Source: Roseiarcus sp963709185 | GTDB lineage: Bacteria > Pseudomonadota > Alphaproteobacteria > Rhizobiales > Beijerinckiaceae | DNA length: 64,000 bases | Direction of reading: 5' to 3' | Assembly (NCBI GenBank): GCA_963709185.1 | Contig: CAVPVQ010000024.1 | Location: 1 to 64,000, forward strand | Shown: one piece after another, positions 46,324-54,254 of the stretch | Layout of the letters: each line of letters starts with the position of its first letter | Numbering within the stretch: position 1 is the stretch's first letter | Program-made: the position numbers and the translations under genes | The notes under the pieces: model-generated | Seen by the model: the letters and a program-made list of their open reading frames with translations, nothing else | Database searches by the model: none | Told to the model about the DNA's origin: nothing

Positions 46324-47358
46324 TCATTTCGTCTCCGTGATCTTGCGCAGATGCGGCGGATTGTCGGGGTCGCGGCCAAGCGCGCGGGCGCAGGCCTCGA
46401 CCAGGCTGTAGAAGCGATGGAGCATGACGATCGGCGTCAGCAAGTGATGCGCGGCAGGCGGCGCGAGTAGCGCCAGTTTCCCGGCCGATGCGACGGCGTC
46501 GACGACGAGGATTTCCGCGCCCATCGCGGCGAGGCGCGCCAGCGTTTGGCTGAACCCGGCGCGCGCCTCGTCCTGCGGCATGAAAGCGATGACCAGGAAA
46601 CCCGGCGCGATGACGCCGGCCGGCCCATGCAGGACCTCGGCGGACGAGAACGCCTCGGCGTGGATCGCGCAGGTCTCCTTGAGTTTCAGCGCGGCCTCGG
46701 CGGCGATCGCGAACGTCGCGCCGCGCCCCAGCACGAAGGCCGATTTCGCAGCGGCGACCCGGTCGACCAACGGGCGCGCGGGCGGCTCGGCCGAGGCGTT
46801 GAGCAGCGCCGGCAATCGATCGATCGCCGCGCTGATCCGTTCGTCGCCGGCCCATCGCCCGACCAGCGCGGCGCCGGCAACCAGCGCGGCGATCATCGAC
46901 TTGGTGGCGGCGACCGATCGTTCGGGACCGGCGTGAAGCGGCAGCACGCGCTCGGCGCCGAGGGCGACCGGCGAATCGACCTCGTTGACCAGCGCCAGCG
47001 TCAGCGCGCCGGCGCGGCCGGCGGCGGCCTGCAGCGCGACGATGTCCGGGCTGCGGCCGGACTGCGAGATCGTCACCGCCAGCGCCCCGCCCAGCCGCAG
47101 CGGCGCGTGGTAGAGCGAGGCGATCGAGGGGCCGATCGACGCGCAGGGAAGACCGAGCGCGATTTCGATGAGATAGGCGAGATACAGCGCGGCGTGATCG
47201 GAGCTGCCGCGCGCGACGGTGACGATGACGCGCGGATCGCGCTCCTTCAGCAGCGCCGCCATCGCAGCGGTGAGAGTTGCGTTGGCGGCGAGCTGGCGCG
47301 CCAAGACATCGCCGGTCTCGGCGACTTCGAGGGCCATGCGGGAGGGTTCGAGGGACAC
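46324..47358 (-). CDS. glucosamine-6-phosphate deaminase, SIS type (NagB-II)
   Basis: A 344-residue protein with two SIS (sugar isomerase) domains, as in the C-terminal half of GlmS but without the amidotransferase: VTVARGSSDHAALYLAYLIE, TISQSGRSPDIVALQ, FVLGRGATFAIAAEAALKLK, ETCAIHAEAFSSAEVLHGP. Conversion of glucosamine-6-phosphate to fructose-6-phosphate and ammonia is inferred from position before nagA. Sits between the GntR regulator and nagA, 13 bases from nagA. Confidence 0.87.
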   Translation of the reverse strand: MSLEPSRMALEVAETGDVLARQLAANATLTAAMAALLKERDPRVIVTVARGSSDHAALYLAYLIEIALGLPCASIGPSIASLYHAPLRLGGALAVTISQSGRSPDIVALQAAAGRAGALTLALVNEVDSPVALGAERVLPLHAGPERSVAATKSMIAALVAGAALVGRWAGDERISAAIDRLPALLNASAEPPARPLVDRVAAAKSAFVLGRGATFAIAAEAALKLKETCAIHAEAFSSAEVLHGPAGVIAPGFLVIAFMPQDEARAGFSQTLARLAAMGAEILVVDAVASAGKLALLAPPAAHHLLTPIVMLHRFYSLVEACARALGRDPDNPPHLRKITETK

Positions 47359-47367
47359 GGCGGCGCC

Positions 47368-48117
47368 TCAGTTTCGGTTCTTGCGCATGGCGGGGGAAAG
47401 CGTGAGTTCGGACACGAAATCATATGTGTCGGAGCGATAATACGAACGCGTGAATTCGACGCAACGTCCATCGGCGAGATAGGCGATGCGCTGGATGTAG
47501 AGGGCGGGGCTTTTCGGCTCGACGCCGAGCAGCGCGGCGTCAGCGTCGGCGAGCAGCGTCGCGCGCAGGCGCTGCAGCGCGCGCACCGGCTTGAAGTTGC
47601 GCGCCTCCAGCGCGTCATAGAGCGAGGCGCCGATCGCGCTGGGCTCGCCGATATAGCGCTGGGGCACCACCGCGTGCTCGATCGCCATCGGCACCGTGCT
47701 GGCGAGGCGCAGCCGCGACAGGCGGACAATTCTTTCGCTCGGGCTGACCCCGAGCATCATCGCCTCTTCGGGGGTCGGCAGGAACATGCCGCGCTCGAGC
47801 TCGCGCGAACCCGCGGTGAGGCCGCGCAGCCGCATGTCCTCGGTGAATCCGGTCAGCCGCGACATCGGCTGATCGACGCGCGGCAGCGCGCGGCGGATGA
47901 ACGTGCCGGCGCCGTGGCGGTGATAGAGCACGCCCTCGGCGACAAGCTCACCGATGGCGCGGCGCAGCGTGGTGCGCGACACATCGAGAATCCCGGACAG
48001 CTCGCGCTCTCCGGGCAATATTTCGGTGTCGGCGAAGCGGCCGCGGTCGATCTCGCGCTTCAATGTGTCGGAGACGGATCGATAGAGCGTGGCGCGCGGC
48101 GCCTCGGCGAGAGTCAT
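47368..48117 (-). CDS. GntR/HutC-family regulator of amino-sugar use
   Basis: A 249-residue regulator: N-terminal GntR winged helix (SDTLKREIDRGRFADTEILP, then LSGILDVSRTTLRRAIGEL) and a C-terminal UTRA ligand domain (RLTGFTEDMRLRGLTAGSRE, IAYLADGRCVEFTRSYYRSD). HutC-group members with nag genes sense GlcNAc-6-P or GlcN-6-P. Overlaps the nagK stop by four bases. Probably binds the repeats at 49100-49154. Called NagR-like, but no symbol is assigned. Confidence 0.88.
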   Translation of the reverse strand: MTLAEAPRATLYRSVSDTLKREIDRGRFADTEILPGERELSGILDVSRTTLRRAIGELVAEGVLYHRHGAGTFIRRALPRVDQPMSRLTGFTEDMRLRGLTAGSRELERGMFLPTPEEAMMLGVSPSERIVRLSRLRLASTVPMAIEHAVVPQRYIGEPSAIGASLYDALEARNFKPVRALQRLRATLLADADAALLGVEPKSPALYIQRIAYLADGRCVEFTRSYYRSDTYDFVSELTLSPAMRKNRN

Positions 48118-49025
48118 GCTCCCTCGCTGCGGTTCGCGGGATCAGGCAGCACGCCGCCGGCGAGCAATATCGCGCCGTCGGTCGCGTCGAACAGCGGCTC
48201 GCGCAGGATCGCCGCGAGCTCGGCGGGAAGGCGCGGGCGGATGGCCTGGCCGAGGCCGCCGACCAGCGCGATGCGCTCGGCGCCGAGCCGCTGGATCGCG
48301 CGGGTCAGCGCGCCGAGCGCGCGCGCCGCGGCCTCGACGATCGGAACGCCAACCGCGTCGCCGTCGCCTGCCGCCTCGAGCACGAGCGGCGCCAGGACGC
48401 CGTAGTCGCTGGGCCTGGCGGTCAGCGCCCATTGCATCGCAACGTCGGCGTCATCGGCGAAGCGCCCCATCACGCTCCGCGTCAGCGGGGTCGACGGGCC
48501 AAGGCCGTCGAAGGCGCGCAAGGTGGCGCGCACCGCGTCGGCGCCGATCCGTGCGGCCGAACCATCGTCGCCCAACAAAAAGCCGCGTCCGCCGACGACG
48601 CTTTCGCGCCCGGCGATCCGCGCCATGCCGGCCGAGCCGGTGCCGGCGATGACGATGCCGCCGTCGGCGCCGCGATGCGCGCCAAGACAGGCGGTGACGG
48701 CGTCATTGGCCGCATGAACCGAGGCGACGCCCTCGAGCGCGCTGAGATCGGTGACGATGCGCGCCGCCTCGGCGCCCGTCGAAAGGCCGGCAAGCCCAAG
48801 ACCGACCGCAACGCCTCGAGAACCCGCGGGCGAGAGCCCAGCTTCGCGCAGCGTCTGCCCGATCGCCGAACGCACCGCCGCGAGGGCGCCGGCATAATCG
48901 ACATAAATGTTGGCGGCCGGTCCGCTGGTCCGCGCCAGCATCGCGCCCGAGGCGGCGCGAAGCCGCGCCCGGCAACGCGTCGCGCCGCCGTCGACGCCGA
49001 GAAAATAGTGATCGCCCTGGGCCAA
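48114..49025 (-). CDS. nagK: N-acetylglucosamine kinase (BadF/BadG family)
   Basis: A 303-residue ASKHA-fold kinase: FLGVDGGATRCRARL (phosphate loop 1), VIAGTGSAGMARI, GGRGFLLGDDGSAARIGADA and VALVGGLG-like IALVGGLGQAIRP (adenosine loop). It phosphorylates GlcNAc, and probably other amino sugars, to the 6-phosphate. The start codon read here is TTG, with GCGAGG four bases upstream; no ATG is well placed. First gene of the minus-strand operon nagK-GntR-SIS-nagA, divergent from murQ. Confidence 0.82.
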   Translation of the reverse strand: MAQGDHYFLGVDGGATRCRARLRAASGAMLARTSGPAANIYVDYAGALAAVRSAIGQTLREAGLSPAGSRGVAVGLGLAGLSTGAEAARIVTDLSALEGVASVHAANDAVTACLGAHRGADGGIVIAGTGSAGMARIAGRESVVGGRGFLLGDDGSAARIGADAVRATLRAFDGLGPSTPLTRSVMGRFADDADVAMQWALTARPSDYGVLAPLVLEAAGDGDAVGVPIVEAAARALGALTRAIQRLGAERIALVGGLGQAIRPRLPAELAAILREPLFDATDGAILLAGGVLPDPANRSEGA

Positions 49026-49099
49026 TTGGCCTCGCTGTTGATTGACGCGCCGCGCGCGGCGAGCCCCAGACCGCCGAATTGTTTTTGCAACGGTCTCTG

Positions 49100-49154
49100 G
49101 ACAAGAGGTATACGATTGGTTAACGTTTAAGACAAGAGGTAGGGACCACTGGTC
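49100..49154. promoter_or_regulatory. probable operator region between nagK and murQ
   Basis: GACAAGAGGTA occurs at 49100-49110 and again at 49131-49141, exactly 31 bases (three helical turns) apart. A perfect palindrome GACCACTGGTC lies at 49144-49154. GntR/HutC regulators bind such tggtct/gacca-type sites. Placement in the divergent nagK/murQ intergenic region suggests joint control of both arms. Confidence 0.5.
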
Positions 49155-49221
49155 TTCAAATTGGTTCTTTCAGCTTCCCGCGAGGTGCCTCCGCGCCGCG
49201 CGCAAGCTGGCGAGAGGGTGG

Positions 49222-50112
49222 ATGGCGGCGCAAGGCGACGATAGCTTTCAAGGTCCGCCGGAGGCGCCCTTCCTCGCGGCGATGCTGGCGAGCCAGAAGC
49301 AGGCGATCGAGGCGGTGGCGGCTTGCGCCGAGGCGATCGGGCGCGCGGCGCAGGCGATCGCCGAGCGTCTCCAGGCGGGCGGCCGGCTGGTCTATATCGG
49401 CGCCGGCTCCTCGGGCCTGATCGCGTTGCAGGACGGCGCCGAATTGCCGGGCACGTTCGGTCTCGAATCCGAACGCATCGTCTTCGTGATTCCCGGCGGC
49501 GCGGCGCGCGCCGCGCATCTCGACGCCGCGGCGGAGGATGACATTTCAGGCGCCGGGCGCGACGTCGCGGCGCTGGGACCGATGGACCGCGACGTCGTCA
49601 TCGCGGTGTCGGCGAGCGGCTCGACGCCCTACACGGTGGCCGGCGCAAAGGCGGCGCGCGAACGCGGCGCTATGCTGATCGCCCTCGCCAACCGCGCGGC
49701 CTCGCCGTTGCTGCATATCGCCGACCATCCGATCCTGCTCGACTCGGGCCCCGAAGCGCTGCACGGCTCGACCAGGATGGCGGCAGGAACCGCACAGAAA
49801 TGCGCGCTCGGCCTGCTCTCGACGCTCGCCAACGCGCGCCTCGGTCATGTCTATCGCGGCCATATGGTCAATGTCCGGCCGGAGAACGCCAAGTTGCGCC
49901 GTCGCGCCGCGCATATCGTGGCGAGCCTCGCCGGGATCGACGAAGACGCGGCGAGCGCAAGCCTCGCCGGCGCGCAAGGCGACGTCAAATGCGCGATTCT
50001 CATGGCCTGCGGCGCCGCGACCCGCCAGACCGCGCAAGATATGCTTGCGCGAAGCGGCGGCCACATCGACGCCGCGTTGGCGCGCCTGCGCGCCGGCGCG
50101 GCGAGTTCTTAA
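49222..50112 (+). CDS. murQ: N-acetylmuramic acid 6-phosphate etherase
   Basis: A 296-residue SIS-fold etherase: VYIGAGSSGLIALQDGAELP (catalytic Glu in GAELPGTFG), AAAEDD (second Glu), DVVIAVSASGSTPYT (SIS motif) and a C-terminal UBA-like helix. It removes D-lactate from MurNAc-6-P to give GlcNAc-6-P, feeding nagA. The N-terminal helix is shorter than in E. coli MurQ. The start at 49222 has GAGAGGG upstream; the frame opens further upstream, so a longer form is possible. First gene of the plus-strand arm. Confidence 0.88.
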   Translation: MAAQGDDSFQGPPEAPFLAAMLASQKQAIEAVAACAEAIGRAAQAIAERLQAGGRLVYIGAGSSGLIALQDGAELPGTFGLESERIVFVIPGGAARAAHLDAAAEDDISGAGRDVAALGPMDRDVVIAVSASGSTPYTVAGAKAARERGAMLIALANRAASPLLHIADHPILLDSGPEALHGSTRMAAGTAQKCALGLLSTLANARLGHVYRGHMVNVRPENAKLRRRAAHIVASLAGIDEDAASASLAGAQGDVKCAILMACGAATRQTAQDMLARSGGHIDAALARLRAGAASS

Positions 50113-50147
50113 CACGGGCGGGAAGCCCGACACACTGGGAGAGCGAA

Positions 50148-51410
50148 ATGTCGAAGACGCGTAAAAACCTGTTGGGCGCCGGCGCCGCCTTGGCCGCCCT
50201 GCTCGCCGGCCTTGTCGCCGCGCAGGCCGGAACCCTGAAGATCGAGAGCTGGCGCAACGACGACGCCGACATCTGGAATTCGAAGATCATCCCGGCCTTC
50301 AACAAGCATTATCCCGACATCAAGGTCGAATTCGCGCCGTCCGCGCCCAAGGAATACAACGCCGCGCTCAACGCCCGCCTCGCCGGCGGCACCGCAGGCG
50401 ATCTCATCACCTGCCGCCCGTTCGACGCCTCGCTCGACCTCTACAACAAGAAGAGCCTCGACGGCCTGAACGACCTCAAGGGAATGGAGAACTTCTCCGA
50501 CGTCGCCAAGTCCGCGTGGTCGACCGATGACGGCAAGACGACTTTCTGCGTGCCGATGGCCTCGGTGATCCACGGCTTCATGTACAACAAGGACGCCTTC
50601 AAGAAGATCGGCGCCGAAGAGCCCAAGACGATGGCCGAATTCCACGCCATCCTCGACAAGCTGAAGAAGGACGGAACCTATACGCCGATCGACCTCGGCA
50701 CCGCCGATCAATGGGAAGCGGCGACGATGGGCTTCCAGAACATCGGGCCCGATTACTGGGCGGGCGAGACCGGCCGCGCCGCGCTGATCTCCGGCAAGGA
50801 GAAGTTCACCGATCCGGAATATGTCGCGGTGTTCAAGGAGCTGGCGACCTGGGCGCCCTATATGGGCAACGGTTACCAGGCGCAGACCTATCCCGACAGC
50901 CAGAACCTGTTCTCGCTCGGCAAGGCGGCGATCTATCCCGCCGGTTCGTGGGACATCTCCACCTTCCGCGCCACCGCCAAATTCCCGATCGGGGCCTTCG
51001 CGCCGCCGCTGCCGGCCGGCGACAAGGATTGCTACATCTCTGACCACACCGACATCGCGATGGGCGTGAACTCGGCCTCCAAGAACAAGGACGACGCCAA
51101 GAAATTCCTGGAATGGCTGACGACGCCGGAATTCGCCACGCTCTACGCCAACGCCCTGCCCGGCTTCTTCCCGCTGTCCAAGGAAGCGGTCAAGATCGAC
51201 GACGATCTCGCCGCGACGATGGTCGGCTGGCGCAAGGCGTGCAAATCGACGATCCGCGATTCCTACCAGATCCTGTCGCGCGGCACGCCCAACCTCGAGA
51301 ACGAGCTGTGGAACGTGTCCGCGCAGGTGATCAACGGCGCGATGACGCCAGACGCCGCCGGTAAGCAGCTCCAGGACGGCCTCGACAAATGGTACAAGCC
51401 CGCCAAGTGA
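50148..51410 (+). CDS. amino-sugar/oligosaccharide ABC transporter solute-binding protein
   Basis: A 420-residue binding protein with a signal peptide (MSKTRKNLLGAGAALAALLA, cleaved after AQA). Family-1 fold: KIESWRNDDADIWNSKIIPA, FDASLDLYNKKSLDGLNDLK, TFCVPMASVIHGFMYNKDAF, LFSLGKAAIYPAGSWDISTF. It lies 35 bases after murQ with GGGAGAG before the ATG, so GlcNAc, MurNAc or chito-oligosaccharide is the likely ligand. The long loop CYISDHTDIAMGVNSAS is usual for this group. Confidence 0.88.
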   Translation: MSKTRKNLLGAGAALAALLAGLVAAQAGTLKIESWRNDDADIWNSKIIPAFNKHYPDIKVEFAPSAPKEYNAALNARLAGGTAGDLITCRPFDASLDLYNKKSLDGLNDLKGMENFSDVAKSAWSTDDGKTTFCVPMASVIHGFMYNKDAFKKIGAEEPKTMAEFHAILDKLKKDGTYTPIDLGTADQWEAATMGFQNIGPDYWAGETGRAALISGKEKFTDPEYVAVFKELATWAPYMGNGYQAQTYPDSQNLFSLGKAAIYPAGSWDISTFRATAKFPIGAFAPPLPAGDKDCYISDHTDIAMGVNSASKNKDDAKKFLEWLTTPEFATLYANALPGFFPLSKEAVKIDDDLAATMVGWRKACKSTIRDSYQILSRGTPNLENELWNVSAQVINGAMTPDAAGKQLQDGLDKWYKPAK

Positions 51411-51425
51411 AGCGGGCGCGTCAAG

Positions 51426-51555
51426 CCCTTCTCCCGCTCCGCGGGAGAAGGTGGCGCGAAGCGTCGGATGAGGGCCGTCGGGCAGGGCGAGACCCTTCGG
51501 GGCGCGCCCCTGCCCGGCGGCCCTCACCCTGCCCTCTCCCGCAAGCGGAGAGGGG
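51426..51555. repeat. intergenic palindromic element, family A copy 3
   Basis: CCCTTCTCCCGCTCCGCGGG, GAAGGTGGCGCGAAGCGTCG, GGATGAGGG, then CCCTCACCCTGCCCTCTCCC. It sits between the solute-binding protein gene and its permease gene, where it would form an intercistronic hairpin in the transcript. Confidence 0.75.
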
Positions 51556-51583
51556 CCAACCTTCAACGGTACTGCTGACCATC

Positions 51584-52531
51584 ATGGCCGCCCCGTCGCA
51601 AATCGTCGCCTCGATGCCGCGCGCGCGCTTCGCGTGGCTGATGCTGCTGTTCCTCGGGCCGGCGGTCGCGATCTATTCGCTGTTCTCGATCTATCCGCTG
51701 ATCGCCACCATGGCGCTCTCGACCTATACGACCAACCAGGCGGGCGCCTATGCGTTCGTCGGTCTGTCGAACTTTTCGACCCTGTTCGCCGACGCGGTCT
51801 GGTCGAAGCCGTTCTGGAACGCGTGTCTCAACAACCTGAAATTCTTTGGCGTGCACATGCTGGTGCAGAACCCGATCGGCATCGTGCTCGCCGGCCTGCT
51901 CAGCCTGCCGAACCTGCGCCTGCGCGCCACCTATCGCACGCTGATCTTTCTGCCGACCATGCTGTCGGTGGTGATCGTCGGCTTCACCTGGAACCTGATC
52001 CTCTCGCCGCTGTGGGGCGTCGCGGAGGGGCTGCTCAAAGCGGTCGGGCTCGGAGCCTGGTTCGCGCCTTGGCTCGGCCTTCCCTCGACGGCGCTGGTCA
52101 CGCTGTCGCTGATGTCGGTGTGGCAATTCGTCGGCATCCCGATGATGCTGATCTACGCCGCGCTGCTCAACATCCCGGACGAACTCGTCGACGCGGCGCG
52201 CGTCGACGGCCTCGGTCAGTTCCGCATCTTCACCCATATCAAGCTGCCGTTGATCCTGCCGACCATCGGCATCGTGTCGATCCTGACCTTCGTGGCCAAT
52301 TTCAACGCCTTCGATCTCATCTATTCGGTCAAGGGGGCGCTGGCCGGGCCGAATTTTGCGAGCGACATTCTCGGCACGTTCTTCTATCGCGCGTTCTTCG
52401 GCAACCAGTTGCAGGTCGGCGACCCGACCATGGGCGCGACGGTGGCGACAGTGATGTTCTTCATCATCCTGGCCGGCGTCTGCGTCTACCTGTTTCTCGT
52501 CCAGCGGCGCATGCAGCGCTACGCATTTTAG
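51584..52531 (+). CDS. CUT1 sugar ABC transporter permease (MalF-type)
   Basis: A 315-residue permease, six membrane helices: FAWLMLLFLGPAVAIYSLFS (helix 1), FLPTMLSVVIVGFTWNLILS, and the EAA loop DAARVDGLGQFRIFTHIKLP. The first ATG after the palindromic element, MAAPSQIVASM, is used. Pairs with the permease at 53412, but an unrelated gene separates them. Confidence 0.87.
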   Translation: MAAPSQIVASMPRARFAWLMLLFLGPAVAIYSLFSIYPLIATMALSTYTTNQAGAYAFVGLSNFSTLFADAVWSKPFWNACLNNLKFFGVHMLVQNPIGIVLAGLLSLPNLRLRATYRTLIFLPTMLSVVIVGFTWNLILSPLWGVAEGLLKAVGLGAWFAPWLGLPSTALVTLSLMSVWQFVGIPMMLIYAALLNIPDELVDAARVDGLGQFRIFTHIKLPLILPTIGIVSILTFVANFNAFDLIYSVKGALAGPNFASDILGTFFYRAFFGNQLQVGDPTMGATVATVMFFIILAGVCVYLFLVQRRMQRYAF

Positions 52532-52747
52532 GGGGAAAATCCGACGCCTGGTGCTGGCGGCAACCGGCTGGAGAGCGCCTGAAGCGGTGGTGGCCGGATT
52601 TGGGGCCTGCGACCGGAGTTGACCGATCCGGGCATTGGGCTCCATCGGCGCCTCCGGCTGATTGCAACCGGGCTTTCGCGCGTTGTGAGCGGTGATCGGC
52701 CATATCCTTCGACGCCTGTCATCTCTGCCATACGAAGGGGGCTAAGA

Positions 52748-53242
52748 ATGGCAAACTCGCAGTGGCATAGATTCTACAATGCGAAGGTCGCCGCGCAGCC
52801 CGCAGTGCTCTTTGAGCTGCTGTCGGACATGCCGAATTATCGGCGCTGGCTGCCCCAATCCGACGCGTTCGGGGAGACCACGGATGTCGCGCCATACCCT
52901 GTGCAACTGGGCACCAAGTATCATGACGGGAAGCCTGCCGAGCCGGGAAAGGACTGGTGGGGGGCCGTGACCGGGTTTCAACCTCCGGGCTCGATTGACT
53001 TCCGCCATATCATACACGTGCGCCAGTTGCGGGCGACAGTCGACGTGCACATTCACTATTCCTTCGAATTGGAGGGGCAATGTACGCTTGTCAATCGTTG
53101 GCTGGTTCTGGATATCGCCATGCCTGGAATCCTTCGTCCGCTCAGGCGCCTAATTACCGATCCCTTCGACAAGGAGAATGTCCGAACGATGGACGCGGTG
53201 AAGAAATACGCCGAGGCGCATCGAGAAGGCGTTCCGAAGTAG
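52748..53242 (+). CDS. SRPBCC-fold protein inserted in the sugar transport operon
   Basis: A 164-residue polyketide cyclase/START-like (SRPBCC) protein: WHRFYNAKVAAQPAVLFELL, DMPNYRRWLPQSDAFGE, DWWGAVTGFQPPGSIDFRHI and RWLVLDIAMPGILRPLRRLI. These folds bind hydrophobic ligands. It lies in a 0.9-kb stretch between the two permease genes of one importer, with codon use less GC-rich than its neighbours and about 215 and 170 non-coding bases on either side. That suggests a late insertion. GAAGGGGGC precedes the ATG. Ligand unknown. Confidence 0.75.
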   Translation: MANSQWHRFYNAKVAAQPAVLFELLSDMPNYRRWLPQSDAFGETTDVAPYPVQLGTKYHDGKPAEPGKDWWGAVTGFQPPGSIDFRHIIHVRQLRATVDVHIHYSFELEGQCTLVNRWLVLDIAMPGILRPLRRLITDPFDKENVRTMDAVKKYAEAHREGVPK

Positions 53243-53411
53243 TCAGGTCACTGGGCTCCGGAGTCATCCTCGGGCTCGTTCGTCTGCTGCCGCCGGCTCG
53301 CTCCCGACCGAGCGGGTCCGCTCCTCGGTCGTTCGGGATCGGCCAATTGCGGCGTTGCGAATACCGTCGCCAAGCGTCAGACTTTCACCACTAGACTTGG
53401 GGCGAACACCG

Positions 53412-54239
53412 ATGCGTTCACGGGTTTCGGTTCTCGGCGTCCACGCGGTGCTCATCGCCTATACGCTGCTGGCGACGCTGCCGATTCTGCTCGTGGTGAT
53501 GAATTCGTTCAAGAACCGCAACGCCATTTTCGGCTCGCCGCTTACCCCGCCCACCGCCGCGACCTTTTCGCTGATCGGCTACGCCAAGGTGCTCGGCAAC
53601 GCCCATGTCTTCACCTATTTCGCCAATTCGATGATCGTCACGCTCGGCAGCATGTTCCTCATCCTGCTGTTCGGCGCAATGGCGGCCTGGGCGCTCACCG
53701 AATACAAATTCCGCGGCTCGACGATTGTCGCGCTGTATATGGCGATCGGCATCATGGTGCCTATTCGCTTGGGGTCCGTCGCCATCCTCACCATGATGCG
53801 CCAGGCGGGGCTCAACGACACGCTGACCGCGCTGGTCCTGGTCTATGTCGCGCAGGGCCTGCCGCTGGCGATCTTCATCCTGTCGGAATTCATCGAACAG
53901 ATTCCCAAAGACCTGCGCGACGCGGCGCGTTGCGACGGCGTGCCGGAAACCCGCATCTTCTTCGAGGTCATCGCGCCGCTGCTGCGCCCAGCGATCGCCA
54001 CCGTGGCGGTGTTCAGCATCGTGCCGATCTGGAACGACCTGTGGTTTCCGCTGATCCTCACCTCGAGCGAGAGCACCCATACGATCACCCTCGGCGTGCA
54101 GCAGTTCCTCGGTCAATACATCACCGACTGGAACAGCGTGTTGTCGGCGCTGTCGCTGGCGATCCTCCCCGTGGTCGCCATCTATGTCGTCTTCTCCCGG
54201 CAATTGATCAGCGGCCTCACCGCTGGCGCGGTCAAGTGA
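53412..54239 (+). CDS. CUT1 sugar ABC transporter permease (MalG-type)
   Basis: A 275-residue permease with six helices (VLIAYTLLATLPILLVVMNS is helix 1) and the EAA loop DAARCDGVPETRIFFEVIAP. It lost its tight link to the MalF-type gene when the SRPBCC gene was inserted. Only 15 bases separate its stop from the ATPase gene. Confidence 0.87.
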   Translation: MRSRVSVLGVHAVLIAYTLLATLPILLVVMNSFKNRNAIFGSPLTPPTAATFSLIGYAKVLGNAHVFTYFANSMIVTLGSMFLILLFGAMAAWALTEYKFRGSTIVALYMAIGIMVPIRLGSVAILTMMRQAGLNDTLTALVLVYVAQGLPLAIFILSEFIEQIPKDLRDAARCDGVPETRIFFEVIAPLLRPAIATVAVFSIVPIWNDLWFPLILTSSESTHTITLGVQQFLGQYITDWNSVLSALSLAILPVVAIYVVFSRQLISGLTAGAVK

Positions 54240-54254
54240 ACGGACAATCAGCTC

